64,000 nt of DNA from Bathymodiolus brooksi (lineage: Eukaryota > Mollusca > Bivalvia > Mytilida > Modiolidae): assembly GCA_963680875.1 (NCBI GenBank), contig OY804588.1, positions 81,740,829 through 81,804,828 of the forward strand. Reading direction: 5' to 3'. Below, piece by piece: positions 23,896 to 34,979 of the stretch (its first letter is position 1; every line of letters starts with the position of its first letter). The position numbers were made by a program, and so were the translations under genes. The notes beneath the pieces are model-generated. The model did no database searches and had not been told where the DNA came from. It worked only from the letters and a program-made list of their open reading frames with translations.

Positions 23896-24655
23896 AATGG
23901 TCGATAAAATTACTAATCTCAACTACACGAATCACTTCCTGTATGCCTCAAACTTCCAGACATTAACGGAAGTTGATGTAATTTGTTATCCTGGCTTTAA
24001 GGTAAGCAGAACCATCTCATGAATATAGCAGCTCTAACATGGATTTTTAAGATTCGACCTCTCACCTAATAGGATCCGATATCTCACTGTGGAAATCAGG
24101 GGGGAGTGAATGTACGTCATAATAGAAAGCCATTTTGGTTCCGCTTTAAAGTAAGTTTTTGCTTATAGCATTAGTAATTGTAAGAATAACATTAAATGTG
24201 ATAGCTAAAAAAAGGTGTGTTCATCGTTCAAAAACTTGTTGTCAAACTCTCAAACATTTCGACAACGTTTTCGCAACAGGAGATTTTACTTTTAACCTCA
24301 TAATATAATTTGGCAAAACAAAGCAAAGTAATCAATTCAGAGCTATTTTGTTTTTATAAACATGGTTCTAGCATGTAGTCATTTATACAATTTAGATAAC
24401 ATATTACCTTGGTGTGAACGTGATTGATGATCGTCACGTCATGTCATTATATCCCGAAAGATACATGCAATTCATGTGGTACCATATATCAGATGCATAT
24501 AGTGCAATAACGGGCACATGATCAATATCAAATTACCGTTAATGACATGAAGCATCACCTTCCAATTGGAGACATCCGTGCCCACGATCGTATAACAGTT
24601 GAGTTAGTATCTACATGTGGAATCTGTTCCTATCAATACTAAAGTTTATTTAAGG

Positions 24656-24810
24656 AATAAATCATGGAAGCCAGAATGTGTTGGGAGTTTTAACATGTAT
24701 TGACGGATATTAGTATATTATCCCGAGCCAGAAGTGAGGGATACAATTTACTAATATCCGCCAATCCATGTTAAAACTCAAAGCACATTCTGGCTTCCAT
24801 GATTTATTTC
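24656..24810. mobile_element. Palindromic foldback element (hairpin 5)
   Basis: Left 'aataaatcatggaagccaga' pairs with right 'tctggcttccatgatttatt' exactly. Inner arms 'gagttttaacatgtattgac' and 'ccatgttaaaactc' also pair. Confidence 0.85.
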
Positions 24811-24811
24811 G

Positions 24812-25030
24812 ATTCTGACATGTCTAAGAGTACAAATACGGTAGTATACTTTGATTGGAAGACGGTAATTTATATTTACGCTTGCGGAAAATGTCGCACA
24901 CAATTTATGTTGCCAATGGAAAAGTCAGTCACATTCACCGGCGCATGTGCTAATGAGATTATACAGAATGAATAACTCGCTCGTTTGTTAACAAAACGAA
25001 AGAAGAAGGTCATGGTAGAATAGTTAATTT
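24812..25030 (+). repeat. Dispersed repeat family E
   Basis: 'tctgacatgtctaagagtac', 'ggtagtatactttgattgga', 'aatgtcgcacacaatttatg' and 'aacgaaagaagaaggtcatg'. Other copies are at about 48.29-48.55 and 61.85-62.11 kb. Confidence 0.7.
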
Positions 25031-25054
25031 ACTGCCCATGACGATGCATACTTT

Positions 25055-25250
25055 TAACCATAAGAAGAGTTTGAAGATACCAAAGAGGTAATCAGAATCC
25101 GTAAATCGAAGAAGGACAGACAACACAATGGCCAAGCAATTATCTACAAAACATACACATAAACCTAAATATCAAGTAACATGAACCCCATTAAAAATCG
25201 GTGTTGAACTCAGGTGCTCCTTAAGGGTAAGCAGTTCTTGTTCCACTAGT
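25055..25250 (-). repeat. Family A copy
   Basis: 'aagagtttgaagataccaaa', 'cagacaacacaatggcca' and 'ggtgttgaactcaggtgctc', reading the family A 3' end and head in reverse. Confidence 0.75.
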
Positions 25251-25744
25251 GGTAAATAATGTTAATGTTATGCTCAAGGCTGGTTATATTATTCGCGTAT
25301 TGCATCACCATCTAACTTCAATGTCCTGCCATGATATAACTGAAATGTTGCTTGACATGTTAATAAACATTCATAATCTTTGATTCATAATCCAGTTTAA
25401 AAATCGCTTCGGTGTTGTAATATTTAGCATGTTCCCCTTAAGTACGATATATCGTGGGTTCAAGTCTTTGTCAGGTCAAATCACAGGCTAAGCAAATTGA
25501 TTGGCAGCTTCTTCGATAAGCACGCAAAAATAGTATGTTCGTGTGGAGCGCGATGTCGTCCCATGGACTTGTAGAACTATCACAATAACAAGCCAACTAG
25601 GCGTGTTGGTCTAGTTCAAAGCGGACATAATCATCGTCTCATCGAATATAACTTGATGTCGTCAAGATATAGGATCAGTTTGCGTTAAGCTAAAATCATT
25701 CACTTGTCCACTTAATCTAGTTTCAAATCGTATCGCGATTTAAT

Positions 25745-25905
25745 GTTTAATACGATACAGTAATTTATCCCCGGCTTGAAAATTATAACAACTTTTGATT
25801 GGTTAAAACCCCGTTCATAAAATATCCATATTCTCGGGAGCTGCTAGGCCATATTACCGGGTGTAATTAACCATTTAACCAATCAAATGTTTTTAAAACG
25901 GTGAT
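25745..25905. mobile_element. Imperfect palindromic element
   Basis: 'caacttttgattggttaaa' at the left pairs with 'aaccaatcaaatgtttt' at the right. Outer 'ttatcc'/'gataaaatgac' pairing is weak. Probably an older foldback element. Confidence 0.45.
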
Positions 25906-26154
25906 AAAATGACGTCAAAGCTAGCGACATTACTCTCCAAAATCAAATTTAGTTAATTTAGGCTATATATTGAATAGAAAGCTGTTAATTTGATCAACTG
26001 TGGGGTTCTACCAAAGGTAGTACCATACACCGGGTAGAAAACACTCGAAACTTTCATATTATTTACTTTTTCTTTTCAAAAACAAAGAAAACGTCAGTTT
26101 TACGTTGACCGCCGGGATCCAAAATGTCCTATTGTTTGCTATAACCGGAGATAA

Positions 26155-26303
26155 ATTCGTTATTTACGTTCCTAACCGTAGATATGGAGATTTTAACACC
26201 CTTCAGTAGCCTGTACACCCTTCGGCTGCGCCTCAGGATGTACTTGGCTACTTCAGGGTGTTAAAATCTCCATATCTACGGATAGGAACGTAAATAACTT
26301 ATA
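26155..26303. mobile_element. Palindromic foldback element (hairpin 6)
   Basis: 'tccatatctacgga' and 'aacgtaaataactt' on the right are complementary to 'cgtagatatggagattttaa' and 'gttatttacgttcc' on the left. Interior 'cttcggctgcgcctcagg'. Confidence 0.85.
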
Positions 26304-27145
26304 TTATTATACCTCATAGATATAAGAGTGTCTATGATTAGTTAAGAAACGTCACATGTCAGGAAGACAAAACTTCATGTATCCCTAGACCGCGTGGTCT
26401 GGGGAAATAAACATCATGTATTCCGCTGCCGCGTGCCCCCATGGCGAGTGATTAATGACGTTTTAGACAAAGCCTAATATGAGACAGGTGCTACCTGTAG
26501 TGCCAGCGAAGCAAAATCCACATTATTTAATATTTATATCATGTAAATCCTTGGGATGATTGAAATAACACATTTAAACAACACAAATAGTAGCTTTGGG
26601 TTCTTTTCTTCATTATTCTTGATTATTCTTCTTTGTTTTTCAATTCGACTTGCCCAATTAATTCTATTGCAAAGGAGATTTTTTGGGCCGATATTTATTG
26701 GGGACGACTTTTGTTAGGGCCGAGATATATCGGGGATGACATTTTTTAGGACCGATCGTTCTTTTGTGACTAGATTTTTAATTGATTTCTTTACATAATT
26801 TATCCATTTCATTATTGTTCGATTTTTTTAATTAACGATTTTCGTGAAAGGGGACTTGAACATGACAATAAATAACGGATAACGAGAAGACTTGATCTCG
26901 CCGCTGCCATATTGTACGCGTGTCTCCAAGGATACAGGAAGTAGTTCTTGTGAACGAAAGAATTTTATGCCATCAGTTTATATTTTTCTTTCTCGACATT
27001 TCTAACATAAATGCCAGCTTAGCTGGCATATAAAACGGCCGTTGCAATGTAACCATCAACATAAAACAACTACACAAATTGAATAAAATGTTAAATTAAT
27101 TTAAAAAAATGTTTTGTTTTTTACATGTGTGTAATTTCGGTATAA
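26304..27145. other. No gene recognised
   Basis: Three diverged 'gggccgatat/ggggacgac' words occur near 26680-26760. Otherwise AT-rich DNA with no supportable exon. Confidence 0.4.
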
Positions 27146-27151
27146 TAAACA

Positions 27152-27240
27152 ATTTATGGCCCTTGTTGTAGGGAGATATGAAGCTTTGCTTACCCTGAGA
27201 AAACAAACCTTCATATCTCCCTACAACAAGGGCCATAAAT
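27152..27240. mobile_element. Perfect 32-bp inverted repeat with 25-nt loop
   Basis: Arm 27152-27183 is an exact reverse complement of 27209-27240 ('atttatggcccttgttgtag' against 'ctacaacaagggccataaat'). Most likely a foldback MITE. A hairpin RNA precursor is an alternative that only small-RNA data could settle. Confidence 0.85.
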
Positions 27241-27735
27241 GTATAATATTTCCTATATTAAGGACACATTTGTACTGTAAGTATTGTACTCTCCGTTATT
27301 TTCTGATTACGGACTTGTTCATTGCGTGTGCAACAATGAGTAAAATACTTAATTAGAGTTAAATAATTAGTGGTGAGTAAGTAATGTTGTTTAACTTCAA
27401 TTGATCACGTATGCAGCTGTATCACGACATGAGCAAATTATTATGTAGATAAATGATTTGTACTTGACGAACACATTTATATCATCCTAATTCAAGGAAA
27501 CAATAGTTCACTGGAACGCATTATCCAGACTCCCATCTGTTCAGGCATCGTTTTATTGGGGATGCACTGTCATCTATTTGTGTTCTATAACCTGTCATAG
27601 AGACCTCTGCTGGTAGACTATAAATCCTAGAGGGTATCATTCACCCAGTAGTCCGTGTTTCGTCACTGACATGTTTATTAGTTATATGTACTTTTTTTAG
27701 ATGTACAGTTTCTAAAATATGTAATTATTAATCAG

Positions 27736-28110
27736 ACTAAGGTTCTCCTCCCTCAGGTAAACTAAGGTTCTCCTTCTTCGGGTAAACTAAGGTTCTCCTC
27801 CCTCAGGTAAACTAAGGTTCTCCTCCCTCAGGTAAACTAATGTTCTCATCCCTCAGGTAAACTAAGGTTCTCATTCCTCAGGTAAACTAAGGTTCTCCTC
27901 CCTCAGGTAAACTAAGGTTCTCCTCCCTCAGGTAAACTAAGGTTCTCCTCCCTCAGGTAAACTAAGGTTCTCCTCCCTCAGGTAAACTAAGGTTCTCATT
28001 CCTCAGGTAAACTAAGGTTCTCCTCCCTCGGGTAGACTAAGGTTCTCCTCCCTCGGGTAAACTAAGGTTCTCCTCCCTCAGGTAAACTAAGGTTCTCCTC
28101 CCTCAGGTAT
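27736..28110. repeat. 25-bp minisatellite, 15 copies
   Basis: The unit 'actaaggttctcctccctca' plus 'ggtaa' is repeated fifteen times with few substitutions (for example 'ctcattcctcagg', 'ctccttcttcggg'). A single diverged unit is seen at about 60240. Confidence 0.97.
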
Positions 28111-28149
28111 ATGTGATCTTTACCGATTTTGGGAATCATGCTTAGGCTC

Positions 28150-28285
28150 TTTGCTTTACCTGTTCCGAAGACTTTAAATTTATTTAGCTTTCCAATCTTT
28201 GTATTGTGAGCGTATCTGAAGAATGTTATTCCAGAAACACGTCGTGGTCACTAAATTAGATATCTACGTTTTAATAGATGATCCT
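28150..28285 (-). repeat. Dispersed repeat family C
   Basis: 'tattccagaaacacgtcgtg' and 'attagatatctacgttttaa' on the plus strand are the reverse complement of family C. Confidence 0.7.
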
Positions 28286-28431
28286 GCTGTTTGTGTTGTA
28301 AGCATTTGAATTTCCTCTTGCAAAGATTAATTCTGAGATATTGTAAATTCACGATCAATATGTATCTATAATCTTGATGCGATCAATTCACGGTTAATCA
28401 GAAGAAAACAATGATCGTGTTTCTTTAACAG

Positions 28432-31400
28432 GTAAGATGCAGAGTTTACCACCAGAACAGGCCATTTTGTACTGGATTCCGTCCATGTGTGTAGCCATAG
28501 GAATGTTTATAACCCTTCTGTGCTCTTTCTGGAAGTTCCACAAAAGAAAAATGGTGATTAGAAAACTACAAATGGAGTATGTTGAGGTTAACTTAGCTGT
28601 AAAGCGGCCACGAATTGGTGCTATTAGGTGTAATACACACGGTGCAAAATGGGAGGACTTGATGGCGTCGCTGAGTTCATCAGGATTTCTAAGCCTCAAG
28701 CCTTATCTTAGACCAACTAGTAAATTAAGAAGCTCTATGAAACATGGTAATTTAAGTAATTTAATAATGATCAAGCTTCAACAAAAATGTTTACAAACAG
28801 AAATTGCAATGCAAAAAACGTTTCCTACCGATTAATTGCGCGCATGTTAAAACATTATTAGAAAATTTTGATATCAAAATATTACTGGAGAGTTGTATCA
28901 TTTTGATAGTTTGTAATAGAAAAAGGAGACAGAATAGTGAGCATGATATATTTTTTAAGTAATTAAACTTTTTAAGTTGAATATTGTGGGATTTGTCATA
29001 TTGTGAAAAGACAAAAAATAGTTTTTGGTAAATTTTGGGAATTTCGAACCGTAAAATGTTCTTCAATCCAAAATAAGGGTAATCACAGTGATGGCTATGT
29101 CATCAGAATCTTTAAATATACTTTCTTATTATCACGTGTGTAAATGGTATTGAAATAAAATCAAAAGCAGACAAAATTCATTTATAGGCGTTATAGAAAA
29201 CAGAAGAGGCAATCAAGACTGGCCAATCCAGAGACAAAAACACAACACGAAAATAAAAAAACAACAAAAAACATAATACAGAAAAATAAAAAAAGAGGTA
29301 CACTGACCCTGCCATAAACACGAGGGTGCGAAGCACAACACAAAAAACTAAAAAGATAAGCAACACTGACCTCATCATAAAACCAGTGGTGATCCCAGAT
29401 GTTCACGAAAGGTAAGCATTTCCTGTTTCTTATAAGATATCACCGTGTATCTCATTGTCCAGTTACAGACTTTAAGGAAGTAAATATTAATGGTAAATAA
29501 CTAAACATTCTTGAAACGATTATTGTTGTCTATGATCAGCTTTCTATATTTTTTTGCAGATATTTTATATGAAGAAACAAAAGAAAGCATTCGCCAGTAT
29601 GATAATCATAATTTTGACAATGACGAAGACACCACCAAAGACAAGATTAAAACGTTAAATCCTTATTATGAACAAACAGGCGTCGTCCAATCAGAATACC
29701 GACCAAAAAAATATGGGTCAAAAAAGAAAAAGAAGAAAATGTCGAGATTAAATCTGTATGGAGTTGGATATCACAGTGCGAATAAAGGCGACAGTGTCGA
29801 AATTTCTACAATATCATCGCCAAGGCGATTACCTGTCATGGAAAATCATTTATGGTCAGGCTATTCTCCTAACCAGTATTCAAATAACTATGAAAGACAG
29901 CATCCGTCCATTTACTATAGTACTAGTTATATAGAGAGCAACGAAACTAGTCCTGAACCGTCTCCAGGTAAGTAGGACGTTACATAGAAAACAATGAAAT
30001 TAGGCCTGAACAGTCTCAAAGTAAGTAGGACGTTACATAGAAAACAATGGAATTAAATCTGAACAGTCTCAAATTAAGTAGGACGTTACATAGAAAACAA
30101 TGAAATTAAGCCTGAACAGTCTCAAAGTAAGTAGGACGTTACATAGAAACCAACGAAACTAAGCCTGAACAGTCTCAAATTAAGTAGGACGTTACATAGA
30201 AACCAACGAAACTAAGCCTGAACAGTCTCAAAGTAAGTAAGACGTTACATAGAAACCAACGAAACTAAGCCTGAACAGTCTCAAATTAAGTAGGACGTTA
30301 CATAGAAAACAACGAAACTTATCATACAATATTCACACCTTATCAGTGACACAAACCGAACTAGTCATGATTACTGGTGACATTTAGCAGCTTAATGTCT
30401 ATCTACCCTGTAATCAGTTCATATCACCACTAACGTTGTGAGTTCTGGATACAACATTGTGTAATAAAGTGTGTCAGTGTGTCAGTGACTTGCGTCAGTT
30501 CGGTGGTTTTTTCCATGTACTCCAGTTTCCTGCACCACTAAACCTGACCGCCACCATATAACTGAAATATTTTCGAAAAGTATGCTAAATATAATATGTT
30601 TCCCCCACTCACCTCCCTCTATCTACCCTTCGATCACGAGCACATATGCTTTAACTTGTTCTACCATATGTCACTTTAACTATAACAGTAGATCTTAACA
30701 CTTCTCCTTGTCATTTTTATTCACTCTACGGGTCCGTTTGATCTATTACTTTCTGGTATAGCATTACTTTAATGTTGTAATATTGTAGCTATGTCGGGCC
30801 GGAGAGTTCAAACGATCACTATTATATGTATTAGGCACATATTAGAGAACTATTTAACAAGCATGGTAGACAAACAATAACAATCACCCTTCCGTCATAT
30901 TTGTTTTTAACAAGTGTAACGTGTAGTGGACAGGCTTAGCATATATTATAGATCTAAGAGAGAAAAAAAAAACTGAGGGAAATTTGGAAATGGTATATTA
31001 CCACATCGGAAACAAAAGAGCACTGACTATCGTGTTCTATAACATTTACGACTGATATCCGTCATTGACACACAGGAGAGATAGAAAAGAAACAATATAT
31101 GTTTACCAAGAGATAACTATAACATTATACTAATCATTATATATGTCAATATTTTAATCACAAAATCATGTCGGGTTGTGTTTTCGGGGTGCACAATTCA
31201 ACATATTCCAAATTAATGGACTAATTGCATCATCGTACATATACGAAGTCGAGTATATTTAAGGAACTATTCTTCTGGCCAAATATAAAATGTGTACACC
31301 CGCCAAAATATCATGCTTGTAAATTGTCAGACGATTCCAATTACCACCACGGTCACTTTCAAAATATACCACACTCTCGGGACAGTTACACAAATTCAAT

Positions 31401-31691
31401 AGAAAAATCGTAGAAATAGACAAAATGTATACCCTAACACACATATACATGACATCCCACTTTACTGGCATGGTACAGACATTTCAATAATAGATGACGG
31501 GGATAAACTAGTCTTATGGCCCAAACCTTGTTAATGTTCCTTATCGCTTATGTTTTCTTTGACTAACAGAAGCTGCTTTACCTGAACGAAGACGTCATCA
31601 CAAAGAATCAAAGCATGCAAAACGAGAACGACGCCAAGAAGAGCGAGTTTTATGGGTTCTATCCACTGATATTCAACAATCATCTGTGTGA
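28432..31691 (+). CDS. Single-pass membrane protein with long basic cytoplasmic tail, three 3' exons
   Basis: Gene model from three exons: 28432-28746, 29560-29967 and 31570-31691. Each is bounded by AG acceptors ('tttctttaacag', 'ttttttgcag', 'tttgactaacag') and GT donors ('catg/gtaatt', 'ccag/gtaagt'), and all junctions are phase 1. From the ATG at 28437 this gives 279 residues. Residues 9-32 (ILYWIPSMCVAIGMFITLLC and on) form one membrane segment followed by a stop-transfer KFHKRK. The tail has an acidic stretch, NPYYEQ, a lysine run, Tyr-rich segments (NQYSNNY, SIYYSTSY), an RRRHHKESK-type basic region and ends in QSSV, a possible class I PDZ ligand. The first exon can also be entered in phase 1 from an upstream exon, so an extracellular domain may be missing from this model. 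I do not recognise the family. The joining and the membrane segment are seen; topology and PDZ binding are inferred. Confidence 0.7.
29180..29425 (-). repeat. Family B copy in the first intron
   Basis: 'gttatagaaaacagaagagg', 'actggccaatccagagacaa', 'aacactgacctcatcataaa' and 'gaaaggtaagcatttcctg' mark a reverse-strand B/A copy lying between exons at 28746 and 29560. Confidence 0.65.
29931..30316 (+). repeat. 53-bp tandem repeat made from an exon end plus its splice donor
   Basis: The last 37 nt of the exon ending at 29967 plus the first 16 nt of the intron form the unit. It is repeated six more times, with GTAAG or TTAAG at 30021, 30074, 30127, 30180, 30233 and 30286, exactly 53 bp apart. 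GT is kept at 30021, 30127 and 30233 and is TT at the alternating sites, indicating a 106-bp dimer. Reading into the first donor meets a stop at once (G-K-stop). Confidence 0.9.
30375..30605 (+). mobile_element. SINE with MetaSINE-like domain, in intron
   Basis: 'catatcaccactaacgttgt', 'tgtcagtgacttgcgtcagt', 'ccatgtactccagtttcctg' and 'atataactgaaatatttt'. Confidence 0.7.
30606..31569 (+). other. Intron remainder of the membrane-protein gene
   Basis: AT-rich intron with no recognised exon. The segment 31395-31490 ('aatcgtagaaatagacaaaa' to 'tggtacagacatttcaataa') resembles words at 12360 and 48550 and is probably a dispersed repeat end. A polypyrimidine tract and AG precede the exon at 31570. 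Confidence 0.5.
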
Positions 31692-31721
31692 TATTAATTT
31701 TTAATTATAAATGTAATAGTG

Positions 31722-32278
31722 CGCCATTACGTGTGATAATATGGTGTGATATTCATTTTTTTTGCCTGGAACTACGCAATAATGTGGTGTGATATGTACT
31801 ATGAAACTACGAAATAATATGGTGTGACGCTGAATCGGTGGCTTGGAAAGTACGTAATAATATGGTGTGACACTGACTTAGTGTCTTGGAAACTACGTAA
31901 TATTATGGTGTAACACTGATTTAGTGGCTTGGAAACTACGTAATAATTTGGTGTGACACTGATTTAGTGGCTTGGAAACTACGTAATAATATGGTTGTGA
32001 CACTGATTCGGTGACTTGGAAACTACGAAATAATATATAGTGCAACACTAATTATGTCGCTTGTAAACTACGTAATGATATGGTGTGACACTGATTTTGT
32101 AGCTAAGAAACTGCGTAATAATATGGTGTGACACTGATTCTGTCGCTTGGAAACTACGTAATAATATGGTGTGACACTGATTCTGTAGTTGAGAAACTGC
32201 GTAATAATTTGGTGTGACACTGATTTAGTGGCTTGCGAACTACGTAATAATATGGTGTGACACTGATTGTGTTGCTGA
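31722..32278. repeat. 43-bp satellite, about 13 copies, beginning in the 3' flank of the gene
   Basis: The unit 'ggtgtgacactgatttagtg' plus 'gcttggaaactacgtaataa' plus 'tat' recurs at exact 43-bp steps in the well-kept part (31864, 31907, 31950). Less regular early copies start within about 30 bp of the stop codon at 31691, so the array probably grew from the gene's own 3' UTR. Confidence 0.9.
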
Positions 32279-32342
32279 TTAAACAACCTTATTCAGAAAA
32301 AACTGATGTGATCTGCTAATCTGGGTCACGGGTCACTGTAAT

Positions 32343-32700
32343 CGGGCGCTGTATCGAGAAACAGATACGGTGTTGAAAAAACTGTTGATACTCATAATAT
32401 ATTGATAAATGCTATAAAATGTTATGTTTGTCTTCAAGAAATATGATAGACAAAACCATGTGTGAAGTTTTATGACGAAATATCTCCGATTTCTATGTAA
32501 ATTTACGAGTTGAAGTTGCGGCTGTATCGAGAAACAGATGCGGTGTTAAAAAAAACTGTTGATACTCATACAATAATGATAAATGCAATACAATTTTATG
32601 TTTGTCTTCAAGAAATATGATAGACAAAACCATGTGTGAAGTTTTATGACGAAATATCTCCGATTTCTATGTAAATTTACGAGTTGAAGTGGGGAAAATT
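32343..32700. repeat. Two-copy direct repeat, about 180 bp
   Basis: 'gctgtatcgagaaacagat' to 'gtaaatttacgagttgaagt' occurs twice back to back with very few differences, indicating a recent duplication. It interrupts the 43-bp satellite. Confidence 0.9.
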
Positions 32701-33162
32701 TATGTTAGATTTCTAAAAATCTTCTACTCTGAAACCACAGGTAAATTTACTTTAGCGATATATTTTTATCTTGGACAAGAATAATGAGTGTCCTGATTGG
32801 ATGACCGATTTAAAACACACCGACTCTGCATGGTAAAAAGATGCATGTATAAGAAATCTGTTATATTTATTCATTTGTTTGATTCTGGAATATTGTTGAT
32901 CATTGATTTAAACAAGAAAAAAGGGAAAAAAGGGGGGGTGAATTTTATTTGTGAATTTTACAGTTTAAATAAATGTTATGTTTCGACAGTTTAAAGAGAA
33001 AAATAAAAATTTGCTGCGACTAAAGCTTAAATCAGCGTTAAATATTGAACAAATATCAGTGGTTTTGTAAATGAAATTTATTTTAAATATAAAATCTGAA
33101 TTTATTATTTATTAATTTATTATTAATGATGCAATTTTATATCCCGTGGGAGGGGGAGAGGG

Positions 33163-33179
33163 GGGGGGGGGGGGGGGGC
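33163..33179. repeat. Poly-G tract
   Basis: Uninterrupted G run within a purine stretch. A second run is at about 58149-58170. Possible quadruplex or assembly-length artefact. Confidence 0.9.
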
Positions 33180-33362
33180 TATGATGTTAGTTTGAAATAA
33201 AAACACAGGACCGGATTTTAAGCAAAAATAATAATCCAGGATTAGTTTTTTGTTAAAAAAAATCCAGAACCCTGTGTCAAGGATTTTTCTTTTTTTTAAG
33301 TTAATAATATGAAATATTGACATTCACACTTGCCTTATGGACAGCCCATTTCTGTGTCCACA

Positions 33363-33500
33363 CTTGTAAACTACGTAATAATATGGTGTGACACTGATTC
33401 TGTAGCTGAGAAACTACGTAATAAAATGGTGTGACACTGATTCTGTAGCTGAGAAACTACGTAATAATATGGTGTGACACTGAATCTGTGGCTTGGACAG
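33363..33500. repeat. 43-bp satellite, second block of three copies
   Basis: Same unit as at 31.7-32.3 kb ('aaactacgtaataatatggt', 'gtgacactgattctgtagct'), separated by about 1.08 kb of unrelated sequence. Confidence 0.9.
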
Positions 33501-34200
33501 CTACAGTTAACTAAAAAACGGTCGAAAAAAGACTTTTGGTTTTTATTTAAGATGTTCCGCACAACGTGCATTGAAGTTTGCAGTGTGTATTTAAACATAG
33601 AGTGACGTAAGTCATCATCTTCATATTTTTATGACTTCGTTAGATCTGAAAGACTATTGTTAAACCTTGATAAGCTTACCTGTTAAAAAGACATGTTTAT
33701 AAATTTTCGATTTACTGGTATATTGTGTAGTGAAGTATTAGCCGATGAATAGCTTAAAAGACAATTCACCTCTTCTGTGCTATTCACCGAAGACGGATAT
33801 ATGTTCGCGGAATTTTTAATCTTCTTGTTGATTCATTGGACGGAACATGGTAATGGAATATACGTATCCAGTAAACAAACTAACGTACCAATCTGTCCGC
33901 GTATTGCATTCCTGAGGTTAATGTGTATTTTTGGTTACTCATGTTAGATTTTTGATAACCGAACAGATTAGTTCGATATCCTATAATAGAATGAAAAATA
34001 TTACATGACATACAATCGGAAAAGTTTAACAATCCAATCGAAAAATTATGTAATGCTACATGTTTATCTAATAGAGACAACTTACTGCTGTGAAAGCACG
34101 GTTTATCATAGATTGCTGTGCATTATACTGTTATTACAATGGAGCATATAAATCATGATATTAAAACAATTCCGTAAAGAAAACCACCGAAAACAGGTAG
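33501..34200. other. No gene recognised
   Basis: AT-rich, no splice-consistent exon or repeat family identified. Confidence 0.4.
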
Positions 34201-34530
34201 ATTAAATAGATGAAGATTACAAACAGGAGTAATTAGAAGCCGTAAATCGATGGACAAGCATTACAATGGCTAACATTAAAAAGGACAGTAGGACAATTAA
34301 TGATCTACAATAAATGTTTGAAGATACCAAATGGGCAATTAAAAGCCGTAAATCCAAGAAGGACAGACAATACAATGATCATAATAAAAAAGGACTATCA
34401 ATGATCCACGAAACATTACACTGAAAACTAAAGATTAAGCAACAAGAACTCCCATTACCACAGCAGTCGAGGATGAACTCAGGAATAATAAGAAATCCTT
34501 GCTCCACTGATGGCACCTTAGGTGTTACTC
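34200..34530 (-). repeat. Family A, two reverse copies
   Basis: 'gagtaattagaagccgtaaa' and then 'tgaagataccaaatgggcaa', with 'tcgaggatgaactcagga' at the head side. Confidence 0.7.
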
Positions 34531-34759
34531 TTGTTCCAAGCATATTTGCTGCAAACACCTAAGATGAACATAATTATTTAGAACACTGAAAATACATTTC
34601 TGTACTATAGTATTAATGGTAAAACGGAGTGTTTCAAAGGTAAAATGTATAATGCAGTGTGTAAATGCCATATGTATTGTTAAATATAATATAATATTAA
34701 ATTAATATATATTTGTAAGAGATTTGCTGCTTTAAAGCCAATTAATTAAAATTGCGAGA

Positions 34760-34895
34760 TCGAGGAGGATGTGTTTTCTTTGCGTATGGTGGTGTCTAAC
34801 ACATATTGTGCTGTGCTTCTGTTTTGTATTTCTTCGTCTTGTTGTCAGTTTCTTTTGGATTGTTCCCTCGGTGTTCTCTAATGTTTATTTACACT
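34760..34895 (+). repeat. Family B copy
   Basis: 'tggtggtgtctaacacatat', 'cttcgtcttgttgtcagttt' and 'ccctcggtgttctctaatgt'. Confidence 0.65.
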
Positions 34896-34979
34896 CGAAC
34901 CATGGAGTCTGTACATTCTTGTACTTGGAAGAAGATGATTCCGCTCATGTCGGATTGACTCCATACAGCTAAACTCGAT

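Noticed and set aside
23940..24001. Possible sushi-domain exon ending CYPGFK before a gtaagc donor
   Set aside because: Only about 13 residues resemble the motif, phase 0 does not match the phase-1 membrane exon downstream, and 'ggtaagcag' is also a family A word.
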